This document shows positions 1 to 5,291 of a stretch of DNA of 5,291 bases, in pieces. This DNA comes from an uncultured Bryobacteraceae bacterium (GTDB lineage Bacteria; Acidobacteriota; Terriglobia; Bryobacterales; Bryobacteraceae): the NCBI GenBank assembly GCA_937921835.1, contig CAKZVG010000482.1, positions 1-5,291 of the forward strand, given 5' to 3'. The stretch's first letter is position 1. Each line of letters begins with the position of its first letter. The translations under genes and the position numbers were made by a program. The notes under the pieces are model-generated. The model was not told where the DNA came from. It searched no databases and saw only the letters and a list, made by a program, of their open reading frames with translations.

Positions 1-1
1 C

Positions 2-484
2 GCCGACGCCTTCCGCGCCGGGCGCGCGCCGGAAAAGATCCTGGCCATCATGAAGGACAGCCGCGTGGGAAGCTACGGCGCGCTGGCCGTCGGCTTGTCG
101 CTCCTGGTGCGCTGGCAGGCGATGGCGCCGCTCGCGCCGGATCGCGCCTGGCTGCTGGTTCCCGCCTACGCGGTTTCCCGCGGTGCGATAGTGGCGCTGG
201 CGGCGGCTAGCAAGCCGGCGGGGGAGGGATTGGGCCGCCAGTTCCGCGCCGCGCTCGGACGCGGATCCACCGCCGCCGCGATGTTGCTGGGCGGGGCCTT
301 CGCGCTGCTGGCCGGCTGGCCCGCCGCGGCGTGGCTGCTGGCGGTCAACGCCGCCGCCGTCGCCGCCGCGCGCGCCTACTTCCAGCGCCGCATCGGAGGG
401 GTCACCGGCGATTGTATCGGCGCTCTGGCGGTCCTCTCCGAAGCGCTTTCGCTCCTGGTGCTCGCATGGCGGACCTCTACCTGA
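2..484 (+). CDS. cobS: Adenosylcobinamide-GDP ribazoletransferase (cobalamin synthase), 5'-truncated by window edge
   Basis: This membrane enzyme (EC 2.7.8.26) condenses adenosylcobinamide-GDP with alpha-ribazole (5'-phosphate) to give adenosylcobalamin (5'-phosphate). The frame is open from base 2, so the gene starts upstream. About 160 residues are present of a family length near 250. The first visible residues, ADAF, look like the end of the Asp-rich DGxxDxxDAF metal-binding motif. They are followed by the family signature MKDSRVGSYG (window residues 17-26). Hydrophobic helices then alternate with short loops, and near the C-terminus lies RRIGGVTGD (about 129-137), the conserved GGxTGD motif, followed by a last hydrophobic helix. 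The TGA stop lies 16 bases inside the next gene, a 19-base overlap that supports an operon with the cobC-like gene and cobT. The ATG at 50 is an internal methionine, not the start. Identification is firm from the two motifs plus context. Confidence 0.92.
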   Translation, partial: ADAFRAGRAPEKILAIMKDSRVGSYGALAVGLSLLVRWQAMAPLAPDRAWLLVPAYAVSRGAIVALAAASKPAGEGLGRQFRAALGRGSTAAAMLLGGAFALLAGWPAAAWLLAVNAAAVAAARAYFQRRIGGVTGDCIGALAVLSEALSLLVLAWRTST

Positions 485-984
485 TCCGCCACGCCGAGCC
501 GGCCCTGCGCGGGGTGTTCCTCGGGCAACTGGATCCGCCGCTGGCCGCAACCGCGATCGCGCCCGCCTGCCGCGCCCTTGCCGGCGTGCGCGCCGCTGCC
601 GTCTATTCGAGCCCGCTGCGCCGCGCGCGGGACACGGCGGCGCTGCTCCCCGGAAATCCAGCCGTCACCGTGATCGAGGACCTCAAGGAGATCGGCTACG
701 GCGCCTGGGAAGGCAAGACATGGCGGGAAGCCGAACGCGGCTGGCCGGAACTGGCGCGGCGCAAACAAACCGGCTGGCTCGACGTCGCGCCGCCGGAAGG
801 CGAGCCGTGGACGGATTTCCTCGGCCGCGTGGCGCGCGCTCTGGCGGTGGTGCGGCGCGGCGCGCTGCCGGCGGCCGTGGTGGCGCATCAGGCCGTGAAC
901 GCCGCGCTCGCGCACCTGCTCAGCGGCCGCGATCCAGTTTCTTTCGAACAACAATACTGCGAGGTAATCCACTGTGATCTCTGA
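466..984 (+). CDS. cobC: Histidine phosphatase family protein, probable alpha-ribazole phosphatase (CobC type)
   Basis: A 172-residue cytoplasmic protein of the phosphoglycerate mutase-like superfamily. Its probable role is removal of the 5'-phosphate from adenosylcobalamin phosphate or alpha-ribazole phosphate (EC 3.1.3.73), inferred mainly from its place between cobS and cobT. Visible catalytic elements are LIRHAE with the phospho-accepting H9 and R8, SPLRRARDTA at 49-58 with R53, the acidic residue E75 in LKEIGYGAWEG (73-83), and the second histidine H141 in VVAHQAVNAAL. All core residues are therefore present. It departs from textbook CobC in having RHAEP for RHGET and in lacking the usual LTxxGxxQA segment (here PLAATAIAPACRAL). 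ATG 466 was chosen because the superfamily fold begins only a few residues before RHAE. The in-frame ATG at 331 would add an Arg-rich tail read out of frame through cobS. No clear Shine-Dalgarno precedes 466, so translation is probably coupled to cobS. A different phosphatase specificity cannot be excluded. Confidence 0.87.
   Translation: MADLYLIRHAEPALRGVFLGQLDPPLAATAIAPACRALAGVRAAAVYSSPLRRARDTAALLPGNPAVTVIEDLKEIGYGAWEGKTWREAERGWPELARRKQTGWLDVAPPEGEPWTDFLGRVARALAVVRRGALPAAVVAHQAVNAALAHLLSGRDPVSFEQQYCEVIHCDL
961..964 (+). promoter_or_regulatory. Ribosome binding site of cobT
   Basis: GAGG lies inside the end of the cobC-like gene, nine bases before the GTG codon at 974. It supports that GTG as the start of cobT, together with the need to keep the conserved N-terminal motif (residues 29-36) in the protein. 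Confidence 0.6.
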
Positions 985-2023
985 ACTCATACCACCCATC
1001 CCGCCTGCTCGCGACGAGGACCTGGAGCGCCGCGTGCGCGCGCACTGGGACAATGTGACCAAACCGCCCGGCAGTCTGGGCCAGCTTGAGGAACTCGCGG
1101 TGCGCTATGCGCTGGCCTCGGGACGCCTGCCCGCCCGCGGCCCGTTCCGCAAGGCGATGTACATCTTCTGCGCCGACCATGGGGTGACGGAGGAAGGCGT
1201 CAGCCCGTATCCGCCGGAGGTCACCGCGCAAATGGTGAAGAACTTCGTGCGCGGCGGCGCGGCCATCAATGTCCTGTGCCGGCAGTTCGGCATCCAGGCC
1301 GTGGTGGTGGATTCGGGCGTCCGCGGACCAGCCGTTCCGGGCGCGCTCGACCGCAAGATCGCGCCCGGAACGCGCAATTTCACGCAAGGCCCGGCGATGA
1401 CGCGCGAGGAAGCTGCGCAAGCCCTCGCGGCGGGCAAGGAACTGGCGCTCGAAGCAGCTTCGCGCAACGAAATCGCGGGCGCGGGGGAAATGGGCATCGG
1501 CAACACCACGGCCGCGAGCGCGCTGCTGTGCGTGTTCGGGGGCGTCACTCCGGAGGAAGCCGCCGGCCGCGGCGCGGGTCTCGACGAGGCGGGCGTGGCG
1601 CGCAAAGCCGCGGTGCTGCGGCGGGCGCTCGAGGTGAACGGCCCGGATCCGGCGGACCCGCTGGGCGCGCTGGCCGCCGTCGGCGGCTTGGAAATCGCGA
1701 TGATGGCGGGTTTCTTCCTGGGCGCCGCGTCGGCGCGGCTGCCGGTGGTGGCCGACGGTTTCATTTCCTGCGCGGCGGCGCTGGCGGCGCGGGCGCTGGC
1801 GCCGGCGGTGCGCGACTATCTGCTGTTCTCGCACCGCTCGGCCGAACGCGGGCACCGGCGGATGCTGGAGGCGCTGGAGGCGCGGCCGATGCTCGATCTC
1901 GATCTGCGGCTGGGAGAGGGCACGGGCGCGGCGCTGGGCATCGCGCTGGTGGAGGCCGGAGTGCGCCTGTTCACCGAGATGGCGACCTTCGAGGAAGCGG
2001 AGGTGGCGCGGGAGCTATCCTGA
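974..2023 (+). CDS. cobT: Nicotinate-nucleotide--dimethylbenzimidazole phosphoribosyltransferase
   Basis: A 349-residue cytoplasmic enzyme (EC 2.4.2.21) that transfers phosphoribose from nicotinate mononucleotide to 5,6-dimethylbenzimidazole, giving alpha-ribazole 5'-phosphate, the lower-ligand precursor used by CobS. Family motifs run in the expected order: TKPPGSLG (29-36), ADHGV (67-71), GEMGIGNTTAASALL (171-185), DPLGALAAVGGLEIAMMAGF (228-247), VADGFISCAAAL (259-270), FSHRSAERGH (285-294) and LRLGEGTGAAL (311-321). E315 in the last motif matches the catalytic glutamate (E317 in the Salmonella enzyme). Length equals the usual 340-360 residues and nothing is missing. It begins at GTG 974, overlapping the previous gene by 11 bases. 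The next in-frame ATG (1157) would remove the conserved TKPPGSLG segment and can be discarded. Together with cobS and the cobC-like gene it completes nucleotide loop assembly apart from the GTP-dependent cobinamide kinase step. Confidence 0.97.
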   Translation: MISELIPPIPPARDEDLERRVRAHWDNVTKPPGSLGQLEELAVRYALASGRLPARGPFRKAMYIFCADHGVTEEGVSPYPPEVTAQMVKNFVRGGAAINVLCRQFGIQAVVVDSGVRGPAVPGALDRKIAPGTRNFTQGPAMTREEAAQALAAGKELALEAASRNEIAGAGEMGIGNTTAASALLCVFGGVTPEEAAGRGAGLDEAGVARKAAVLRRALEVNGPDPADPLGALAAVGGLEIAMMAGFFLGAASARLPVVADGFISCAAALAARALAPAVRDYLLFSHRSAERGHRRMLEALEARPMLDLDLRLGEGTGAALGIALVEAGVRLFTEMATFEEAEVARELS

Positions 2024-2033
2024 AAGTTCACGC

Positions 2034-3332
2034 ATGAACGACCAGGCGGCAGAGCACAATCCCGCGGCGGCCAACTGCACCGAAGCCGGCGCGGCGCCGC
2101 CGATCGCGTCCTGGTCGCAATCCTTCCGCGCGCTGCGGCACCGCAATTTCCGGCTGTTTATCACCGGCCAGGCGGTTTCACTCACCGGCACCTGGATGCA
2201 GAACGTGGCGCAGGCCTGGCTGGTATACCGCCTGACCCGCTCGGAGTTTTTCCTCGGCCTGGCGATGTTCTCGATGTACCTGCCGGTGTTCCTGCTGGGG
2301 CCGGTGGGCGGGCTGGCGGCCGACCGCTACTCGCGCCACCGCATCGTCATCGCCACGCAGACGCTGGCCATGGCGCAGGCGCTGCTGCTGGCCGTGTTGA
2401 CGCTTTCGGGCGAGGTGCGGATCTGGCACGTGCTGGCGCTGGCGTTTTCGCTCGGCTGCATCAACGCCTTCGACATGCCGGCGCGGCAGTCGCTGATCGT
2501 GCACATGGCCTCCAAAGAGGACCTGCTGAGCGCGATTTCGCTCAACTCGACGGTGTTCAACCTGGCGCGCGTGGTGGGACCGGCGGTGGCGGGCATTCTG
2601 GTGGCGGCGGTGGGAGAGGGCCTCTGTTTCCTCATCAACGGGATCAGCTTCCTGCCCGTGATCGGCTGCCTGGCGATGATGCGCATCGTCGAGGCGCGGC
2701 GGCGTCCGCAATCGCCCTGGGCGCATTTGAAGGAAGGCTTCCGCTACGCCCACCGGACACGGCCGGTGCGGATGCTGCTCGCCTTCAGCGGCACGCTGAA
2801 CGTAAGCGCCGCGCCGGGAATGGTGCTGGCGCCGGTGTTCGCCGACGCCATCTTCCAGCGCGGTTCGCTGGGGCTGGGCTTCCTCACCACCGCGATGGGG
2901 CTGGGCGCGGTGGCGGGCACCTTGGGACTGGCGCGCCGGACGCGCGTCGGCGGATTGCCCGACGTGATCGTTCTGAGCGCCGCCCTGCTGGCGGCCGGCA
3001 TGGCGGCCTTCGCCTGGGCGCCCTCGTTTTATGTGGCGCTGGCGGTGATGCCGCTGCTCGGTTTCAGCATCATGCGCCAGAACGCCTCCACCAACACCCT
3101 GCTGCAAACCATGATCCCGGACGAGTACCGGGGCCGCATCATGGCGCTGTACTCGATGATGGTGGTGGGGATGGTGCCCTTGGGCAGCCTGGCGGCCGGG
3201 ACGCTGGCCGAGCATTTCGGCGCGCGCTGGACGATGTTCGGCGCGTCGCTGGCGGCCGCCGCCGGGGCGGTGGTCCTGCGCTGGAAGCTTCCCGCCATCC
3301 GGAGCTGGATGCGGGACGGGAACATCCAATGA
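2034..3332 (+). CDS. MFS transporter, EntS/MFS_3-like (substrate unknown)
   Basis: A 432-residue inner-membrane protein of the major facilitator superfamily, probably a proton-driven exporter. After a hydrophilic N-terminal stretch of about 30 residues comes FRALRHRNFRLFITGQ (31-46), typical of the enterobactin-exporter-like MFS_3 group. MFS motif A is seen as GGLAADRYSRHRI (92-104), in the loop after the second helix. FNLARVVGPAVAGILV (175-190) resembles the motif C region. In the second half, QTMIPDEYRGRIMALYSMM (358-376) followed by GMVPLGSLAAG is also characteristic of this group. Around twelve hydrophobic segments can be counted. The gene starts ten bases after the cobT stop with only a weak GAAAG ahead of ATG 2034, and it shares an ATGA with the next gene. 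Members of this group export siderophores, drugs or other compounds. The position next to cobT might hint at a corrinoid-related substrate, but that is speculation. Confidence 0.92.
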   Translation: MNDQAAEHNPAAANCTEAGAAPPIASWSQSFRALRHRNFRLFITGQAVSLTGTWMQNVAQAWLVYRLTRSEFFLGLAMFSMYLPVFLLGPVGGLAADRYSRHRIVIATQTLAMAQALLLAVLTLSGEVRIWHVLALAFSLGCINAFDMPARQSLIVHMASKEDLLSAISLNSTVFNLARVVGPAVAGILVAAVGEGLCFLINGISFLPVIGCLAMMRIVEARRRPQSPWAHLKEGFRYAHRTRPVRMLLAFSGTLNVSAAPGMVLAPVFADAIFQRGSLGLGFLTTAMGLGAVAGTLGLARRTRVGGLPDVIVLSAALLAAGMAAFAWAPSFYVALAVMPLLGFSIMRQNASTNTLLQTMIPDEYRGRIMALYSMMVVGMVPLGSLAAGTLAEHFGARWTMFGASLAAAAGAVVLRWKLPAIRSWMRDGNIQ

Positions 3333-4543
3333 AAAGAATGTTTGATCGCCTGCTGGCGGCCGTGCTCGCCGCCGCCCTGCTCCAGCCGGTGGTGGCCGAG
3401 AGCCCCGCCTTCGCGCAGGTCGACGGAATCCTCAAGGAACTCTCCGAGATCACCGGCCTGGCGCCGCGCGCGAAGATCCGCCGGGCGATGATCACCAAGC
3501 CGGAAGTCGAGCGCTTCATGCGCCAGCGGCTGAAGGAGACCGTCAAACCCGAGGAACTGCGGGCCGAGGAGCTGGCGCTGAAGAAGTTCGGATTCGCGCC
3601 GCCGGACTTCGACCTGAGGCAGACCACCATCGACCTGCTGACCGAGCAGGCGGCGGCCTTCTACGATTTCCGCAAGAAGAAGCTGTTTCTGCTGGAGTCC
3701 TCGCCCACCCTGATGCAGCAGCCGGTGCTGGTGCACGAGCTTGCGCACGCGCTGGCCGATCAGCATTTCCGGCTGGAGCGCTACATCCGGCGCGAGCGCA
3801 ACGACGACGGCGCGCTGGCCCGCATGGCGGTGATGGAAGGGCAGGCGTCCTGGCTGATGGCGGAGTACGTCGCGCGCCGCTCAGGGCAGTCGCTGGCGAG
3901 TTCGCCGGCGCTGGTGCGCATGATGTCGCAGCCGGACACCGCCGCCGGGCAGTATCCGGTGCTTGACCAGGCGCCGCTCTATATTCGCGAGAGCCTGCTG
4001 TTCCCTTACACCAAGGGGCTGCTGTTCCAGCACGCGGTGTATTTGAAGCTCGGCAAGCAGGCCTTCCGCGAGGTGTTCGCGCGCCCCCCGGTGAGCACCC
4101 AGCAGATTCTCCGGCCCGAAATCTACTTCGAGGGCCGCAAGCCCGAGCAGCCGGCGCCGCCGGAGTTGCCGTCGAAGAAGGGCTTCCGCGAGCTGGCGGA
4201 GGGATCGGCCGGCGAGTTCGATCACCAGATCCTGATCCGGCAATACGTGGGCGAGGCGGAAGCCGCCCGGATCGCGCCCGCCTGGCGGGGCGCGAACTAC
4301 CGCCTGTGGGAGCACAAAGACGGAACGGTGGTGCTGGCCTACGCGTCGGTTTGGACAGACGCCGCGGCGGCGCGGCGTTATTTCGAGGCGTACCGGAAGA
4401 TCCTGGAGGGTAAGTGGAAGCGCTTCGAGGCCGTGCGGCAGACCGGGGAAGAAATCTCCGGCCGCGGCGACGACGGCGGCTTCGTCCTCCGGCTGACGGG
4501 GACGCGCGTGACCAGCCTGGAGGGTCTCGGTCAAGTAAACTGA
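3329..4543 (+). CDS. Exported putative zinc metallopeptidase with HELAH motif
   Basis: A 404-residue protein without a name I recognise. The N-terminus (MKRMFDR, then a hydrophobic run to about residue 22) is a Sec signal peptide. Cleavage may follow VVA at 23 or AFA at 29, so the mature protein should be periplasmic or secreted. The central motif VLVHELAHALADQHF (133-147) contains HExxH, with H136 and H140 as zinc ligands and E137 as catalytic base. A third ligand could be E170 in MEGQASWLMAEY (gluzincin style) or H146 (metzincin spacing). Other distinctive pieces are LFPYTKGLLFQHAVY (224-238) and STQQILRPEIYFEGRKP (256-272). As I recall, these resemble pieces of uncharacterised secreted HELxHALQDQHF proteins in Chloroflexi, Actinobacteria and Acidobacteria. 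The C-terminal part (about 320-400) looks like a separate small alpha/beta domain. The ATG at 3329 overlaps the stop of the MFS gene as ATGA. An in-frame ATG at 3338 would also leave a full signal peptide. Peptidase activity is inferred from the motif only. Confidence 0.86.
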   Translation: MKRMFDRLLAAVLAAALLQPVVAESPAFAQVDGILKELSEITGLAPRAKIRRAMITKPEVERFMRQRLKETVKPEELRAEELALKKFGFAPPDFDLRQTTIDLLTEQAAAFYDFRKKKLFLLESSPTLMQQPVLVHELAHALADQHFRLERYIRRERNDDGALARMAVMEGQASWLMAEYVARRSGQSLASSPALVRMMSQPDTAAGQYPVLDQAPLYIRESLLFPYTKGLLFQHAVYLKLGKQAFREVFARPPVSTQQILRPEIYFEGRKPEQPAPPELPSKKGFRELAEGSAGEFDHQILIRQYVGEAEAARIAPAWRGANYRLWEHKDGTVVLAYASVWTDAAAARRYFEAYRKILEGKWKRFEAVRQTGEEISGRGDDGGFVLRLTGTRVTSLEGLGQVN

Positions 4544-4556
4544 AAAGAGTAACATC

Positions 4557-4562
4557 AGGAGG
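4557..4562 (+). promoter_or_regulatory. Strong Shine-Dalgarno that fixes a TTG start
   Basis: AGGAGG lies five bases before TTG 4568, in the 24-base gap after the metallopeptidase gene. It is the best ribosome binding site in the window. It selects the rare TTG codon, which is also the start that gives a proper signal peptide for the thioredoxin-like protein. No promoter-like or terminator hairpin sequence is evident in the same gap. Confidence 0.85.
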
Positions 4563-4567
4563 AAGGT

Positions 4568-5134
4568 TTGCCGCGATTGTGGATTGCCGCCGCCTGCGCC
4601 GCCGCGCTGCTTTCAGCAGCGGGGCGCGCCTCCAACATTCCGCGCCAGGCGCCGGAGTTGAAGATCGAGCTTCCGGACGGAAAGGCGCTGCCGCTGAGCC
4701 AGTTTCGCGGCAAGGTGGTGGCGCTCGAGTTCCTGCTCACCTCCTGCCCGCATTGCCAGACGGCCTCGGTGCTGATGAACCGGCTGAACCAGGAGTACGG
4801 GCCGAAGGGATTCCAGGCGCTCGGCGTGGCGATCCGTCCCGGCCCGCCGACGGTGGCGGATTACGTGAAGCAGTTCGGCTTGGAGTACCCGGTGGGATTG
4901 ACCACCTCGGCGCGCGCGCAGGAGTTTCTCCAGCACCCGGCGATGGTGCCGATGATGATGCCGCAGCTTGTTTTCATCGACCGCGCGGGCGTGATCCGCG
5001 CCCAGTTCGCCGGCAACGATCCGTTCTTCGGACCGGACGAAGAGAAGAACATGCGCCAGTGGATCGAATCCCTGCTGAAGCCGGCGGGCGCGGGAAAGGC
5101 GCCGAAGAAGGCGGCGCCCAAAAAGACTTCGTGA
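4568..5134 (+). CDS. Exported thioredoxin-fold (TlpA/AhpC-TSA-like) protein with CPHC active site
   Basis: A 188-residue protein with an N-terminal hydrophobic signal sequence (about residues 4-18, cleavage likely near AGRAS) and one thioredoxin-like domain. APELKIELPDGKALPLSQF (28-46) is the typical TlpA/redoxin entry strand. KVVALEFLLTSCPHCQ (49-64) carries the redox pair C60 and C63. MMMPQLVFIDRAGVI (129-143) supplies the cis-proline (P132) and the following strand. The CPHC dipeptide is that of DsbA-type oxidases, while the fold segments are TlpA-like, so direction of electron flow cannot be decided. C10 falls in the signal sequence without a convincing lipobox. The tail from about 171 is rich in Lys, Pro and Ala (seven lysines in 18 residues) and is probably disordered. 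It likely acts in the periplasm on disulfides of exported proteins. TTG is used as start. The neighbour downstream is a paralogue. Confidence 0.92.
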   Translation: MPRLWIAAACAAALLSAAGRASNIPRQAPELKIELPDGKALPLSQFRGKVVALEFLLTSCPHCQTASVLMNRLNQEYGPKGFQALGVAIRPGPPTVADYVKQFGLEYPVGLTTSARAQEFLQHPAMVPMMMPQLVFIDRAGVIRAQFAGNDPFFGPDEEKNMRQWIESLLKPAGAGKAPKKAAPKKTS

Positions 5135-5136
5135 GG
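5133..5136 (+). promoter_or_regulatory. Ribosome binding site of the second thioredoxin-like gene
   Basis: GAGG overlaps the TGA stop of the preceding gene and lies five bases before ATG 5142. It supports that start and suggests coupled translation of the two thioredoxin-like genes. Confidence 0.6.
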
Positions 5137-5141
5137 TAGCG

Positions 5142-5291
5142 ATGCGATTCCCAGCCATTTTCCTGCTGATTCTTTTCCTGGCGGCTCCGGCGTTTTCCTC
5201 CACTGTGCCGCGCAAATCCCCGGAGTTCGCCTTCCAGTTGCCCGACGGCAAGCAGGCGTTGTTGTCGCAGCACTGGGGCAAGGTGATCGTG
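5142..5291 (+). CDS. Second exported thioredoxin-like protein, 3'-truncated by window edge
   Basis: Fifty codons are visible and the frame stays open to the last base. The protein begins MRFPAIFLLILFLAAPAFSS, a clear Sec signal peptide with likely cleavage after residue 19 or 20. It continues with SPEFAFQLPDGKQALLSQ (26-43) and GKVIV, the entry strand of a TlpA/redoxin thioredoxin-like domain. From residue 23 it aligns without gaps to residues 25-51 of the preceding gene, with 15 of 27 positions identical, so it is a tandem paralogue. The window ends just before the point where the CxxC site would appear, so it cannot be said whether the redox cysteines are kept. It starts seven bases after the previous stop and is probably in the same transcript. 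Confidence 0.87.
   Translation, partial: MRFPAIFLLILFLAAPAFSSTVPRKSPEFAFQLPDGKQALLSQHWGKVIV

Noticed and set aside
331..465. Upstream ATG that would extend the cobC-like protein by 45 residues
   Set aside because: The extension is Arg-rich, overlaps the conserved end of cobS, and has no counterpart in histidine phosphatases, whose RHxE motif lies near the N-terminus.
920..1855. Antisense reading frame of 311 codons opposite cobT
   Set aside because: Arg/His/Ala-rich low-complexity translation, opposite a complete cobT with all family motifs.
1..2033. Cobalamin riboswitch controlling the B12 genes
   Set aside because: All of this stretch except ten bases is coding sequence and no B12-box-like element was seen. 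Any riboswitch would lie upstream of the window.
1276..2037. Same-strand reading frame of 253 codons within cobT
   Set aside because: Gly/Arg/Ala-rich translation caused by the GC-rich third positions of cobT read in another frame.
2178..3329. Long antisense reading frame of 383 codons opposite the MFS gene
   Set aside because: Its product is rich in His, Arg, Gln and Gly with no fold-like pattern, and it mirrors the codon phase of a strongly supported MFS gene. This is typical of antisense frames in GC-rich DNA.
4544..4567. Gap before the thioredoxin-like gene as a possible promoter or terminator
   Set aside because: Only 24 bases long. It has no inverted repeat with a T-run and no convincing -35/-10 pair; only the Shine-Dalgarno is supported.
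4414..5139. Same-strand reading frame of 241 codons across the end of the peptidase gene and the thioredoxin-like gene
   Set aside because: It spans two real genes in another frame, and its product is Arg/Gly-rich with no recognisable motif.

Overview
This GC-rich window reads entirely on the + strand. It holds seven tightly packed protein genes, cut at both ends. No RNA gene, mobile element, CRISPR array or gene-free stretch over 25 bases was seen. The composition and gene content fit a soil-type Acidobacteriota genome (Bryobacterales/Solibacter-like is my best guess), but the sequence alone does not prove it. Another high-GC Gram-negative lineage is possible.

Bases 2-984 and 974-2023 encode the late (nucleotide loop assembly) steps of cobalamin synthesis. 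They are the 3' part of cobS, then a histidine phosphatase of the CobC type, then a complete cobT. The three genes overlap by 19 and 11 bases, which points to one transcript and coupled translation. CobT makes alpha-ribazole phosphate from nicotinate mononucleotide and dimethylbenzimidazole. CobS joins it to adenosylcobinamide-GDP, and CobC removes the remaining phosphate. A cobU/cobP-type gene would be expected upstream, outside the window.

Bases 2034-3332 encode a twelve-helix-type MFS transporter of the EntS/MFS_3 group, ten bases after cobT. It is followed, through an ATGA overlap, by a secreted protein with a zinc-peptidase HELAH motif (3329-4543). After 24 bases comes an exported thioredoxin-fold protein with a CPHC active site (4568-5134), started by TTG behind a perfect Shine-Dalgarno sequence. 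Seven bases later begins a second, related exported thioredoxin-like protein (5142 to the window end), so the last two genes are a tandem duplicate pair.

The functional boundary probably lies after cobT. The first three genes form a B12 module. The last three encode envelope or periplasmic proteins (a putative metallopeptidase and two redox or thioredoxin-fold proteins). The MFS transporter sits between and has no substrate that can be read from sequence. No promoter, terminator or cobalamin riboswitch is visible. The strongest candidates for something little described are the orphan HELAH protein and its linkage to the tandem thioredoxin-like pair. The rest is ordinary metabolism.
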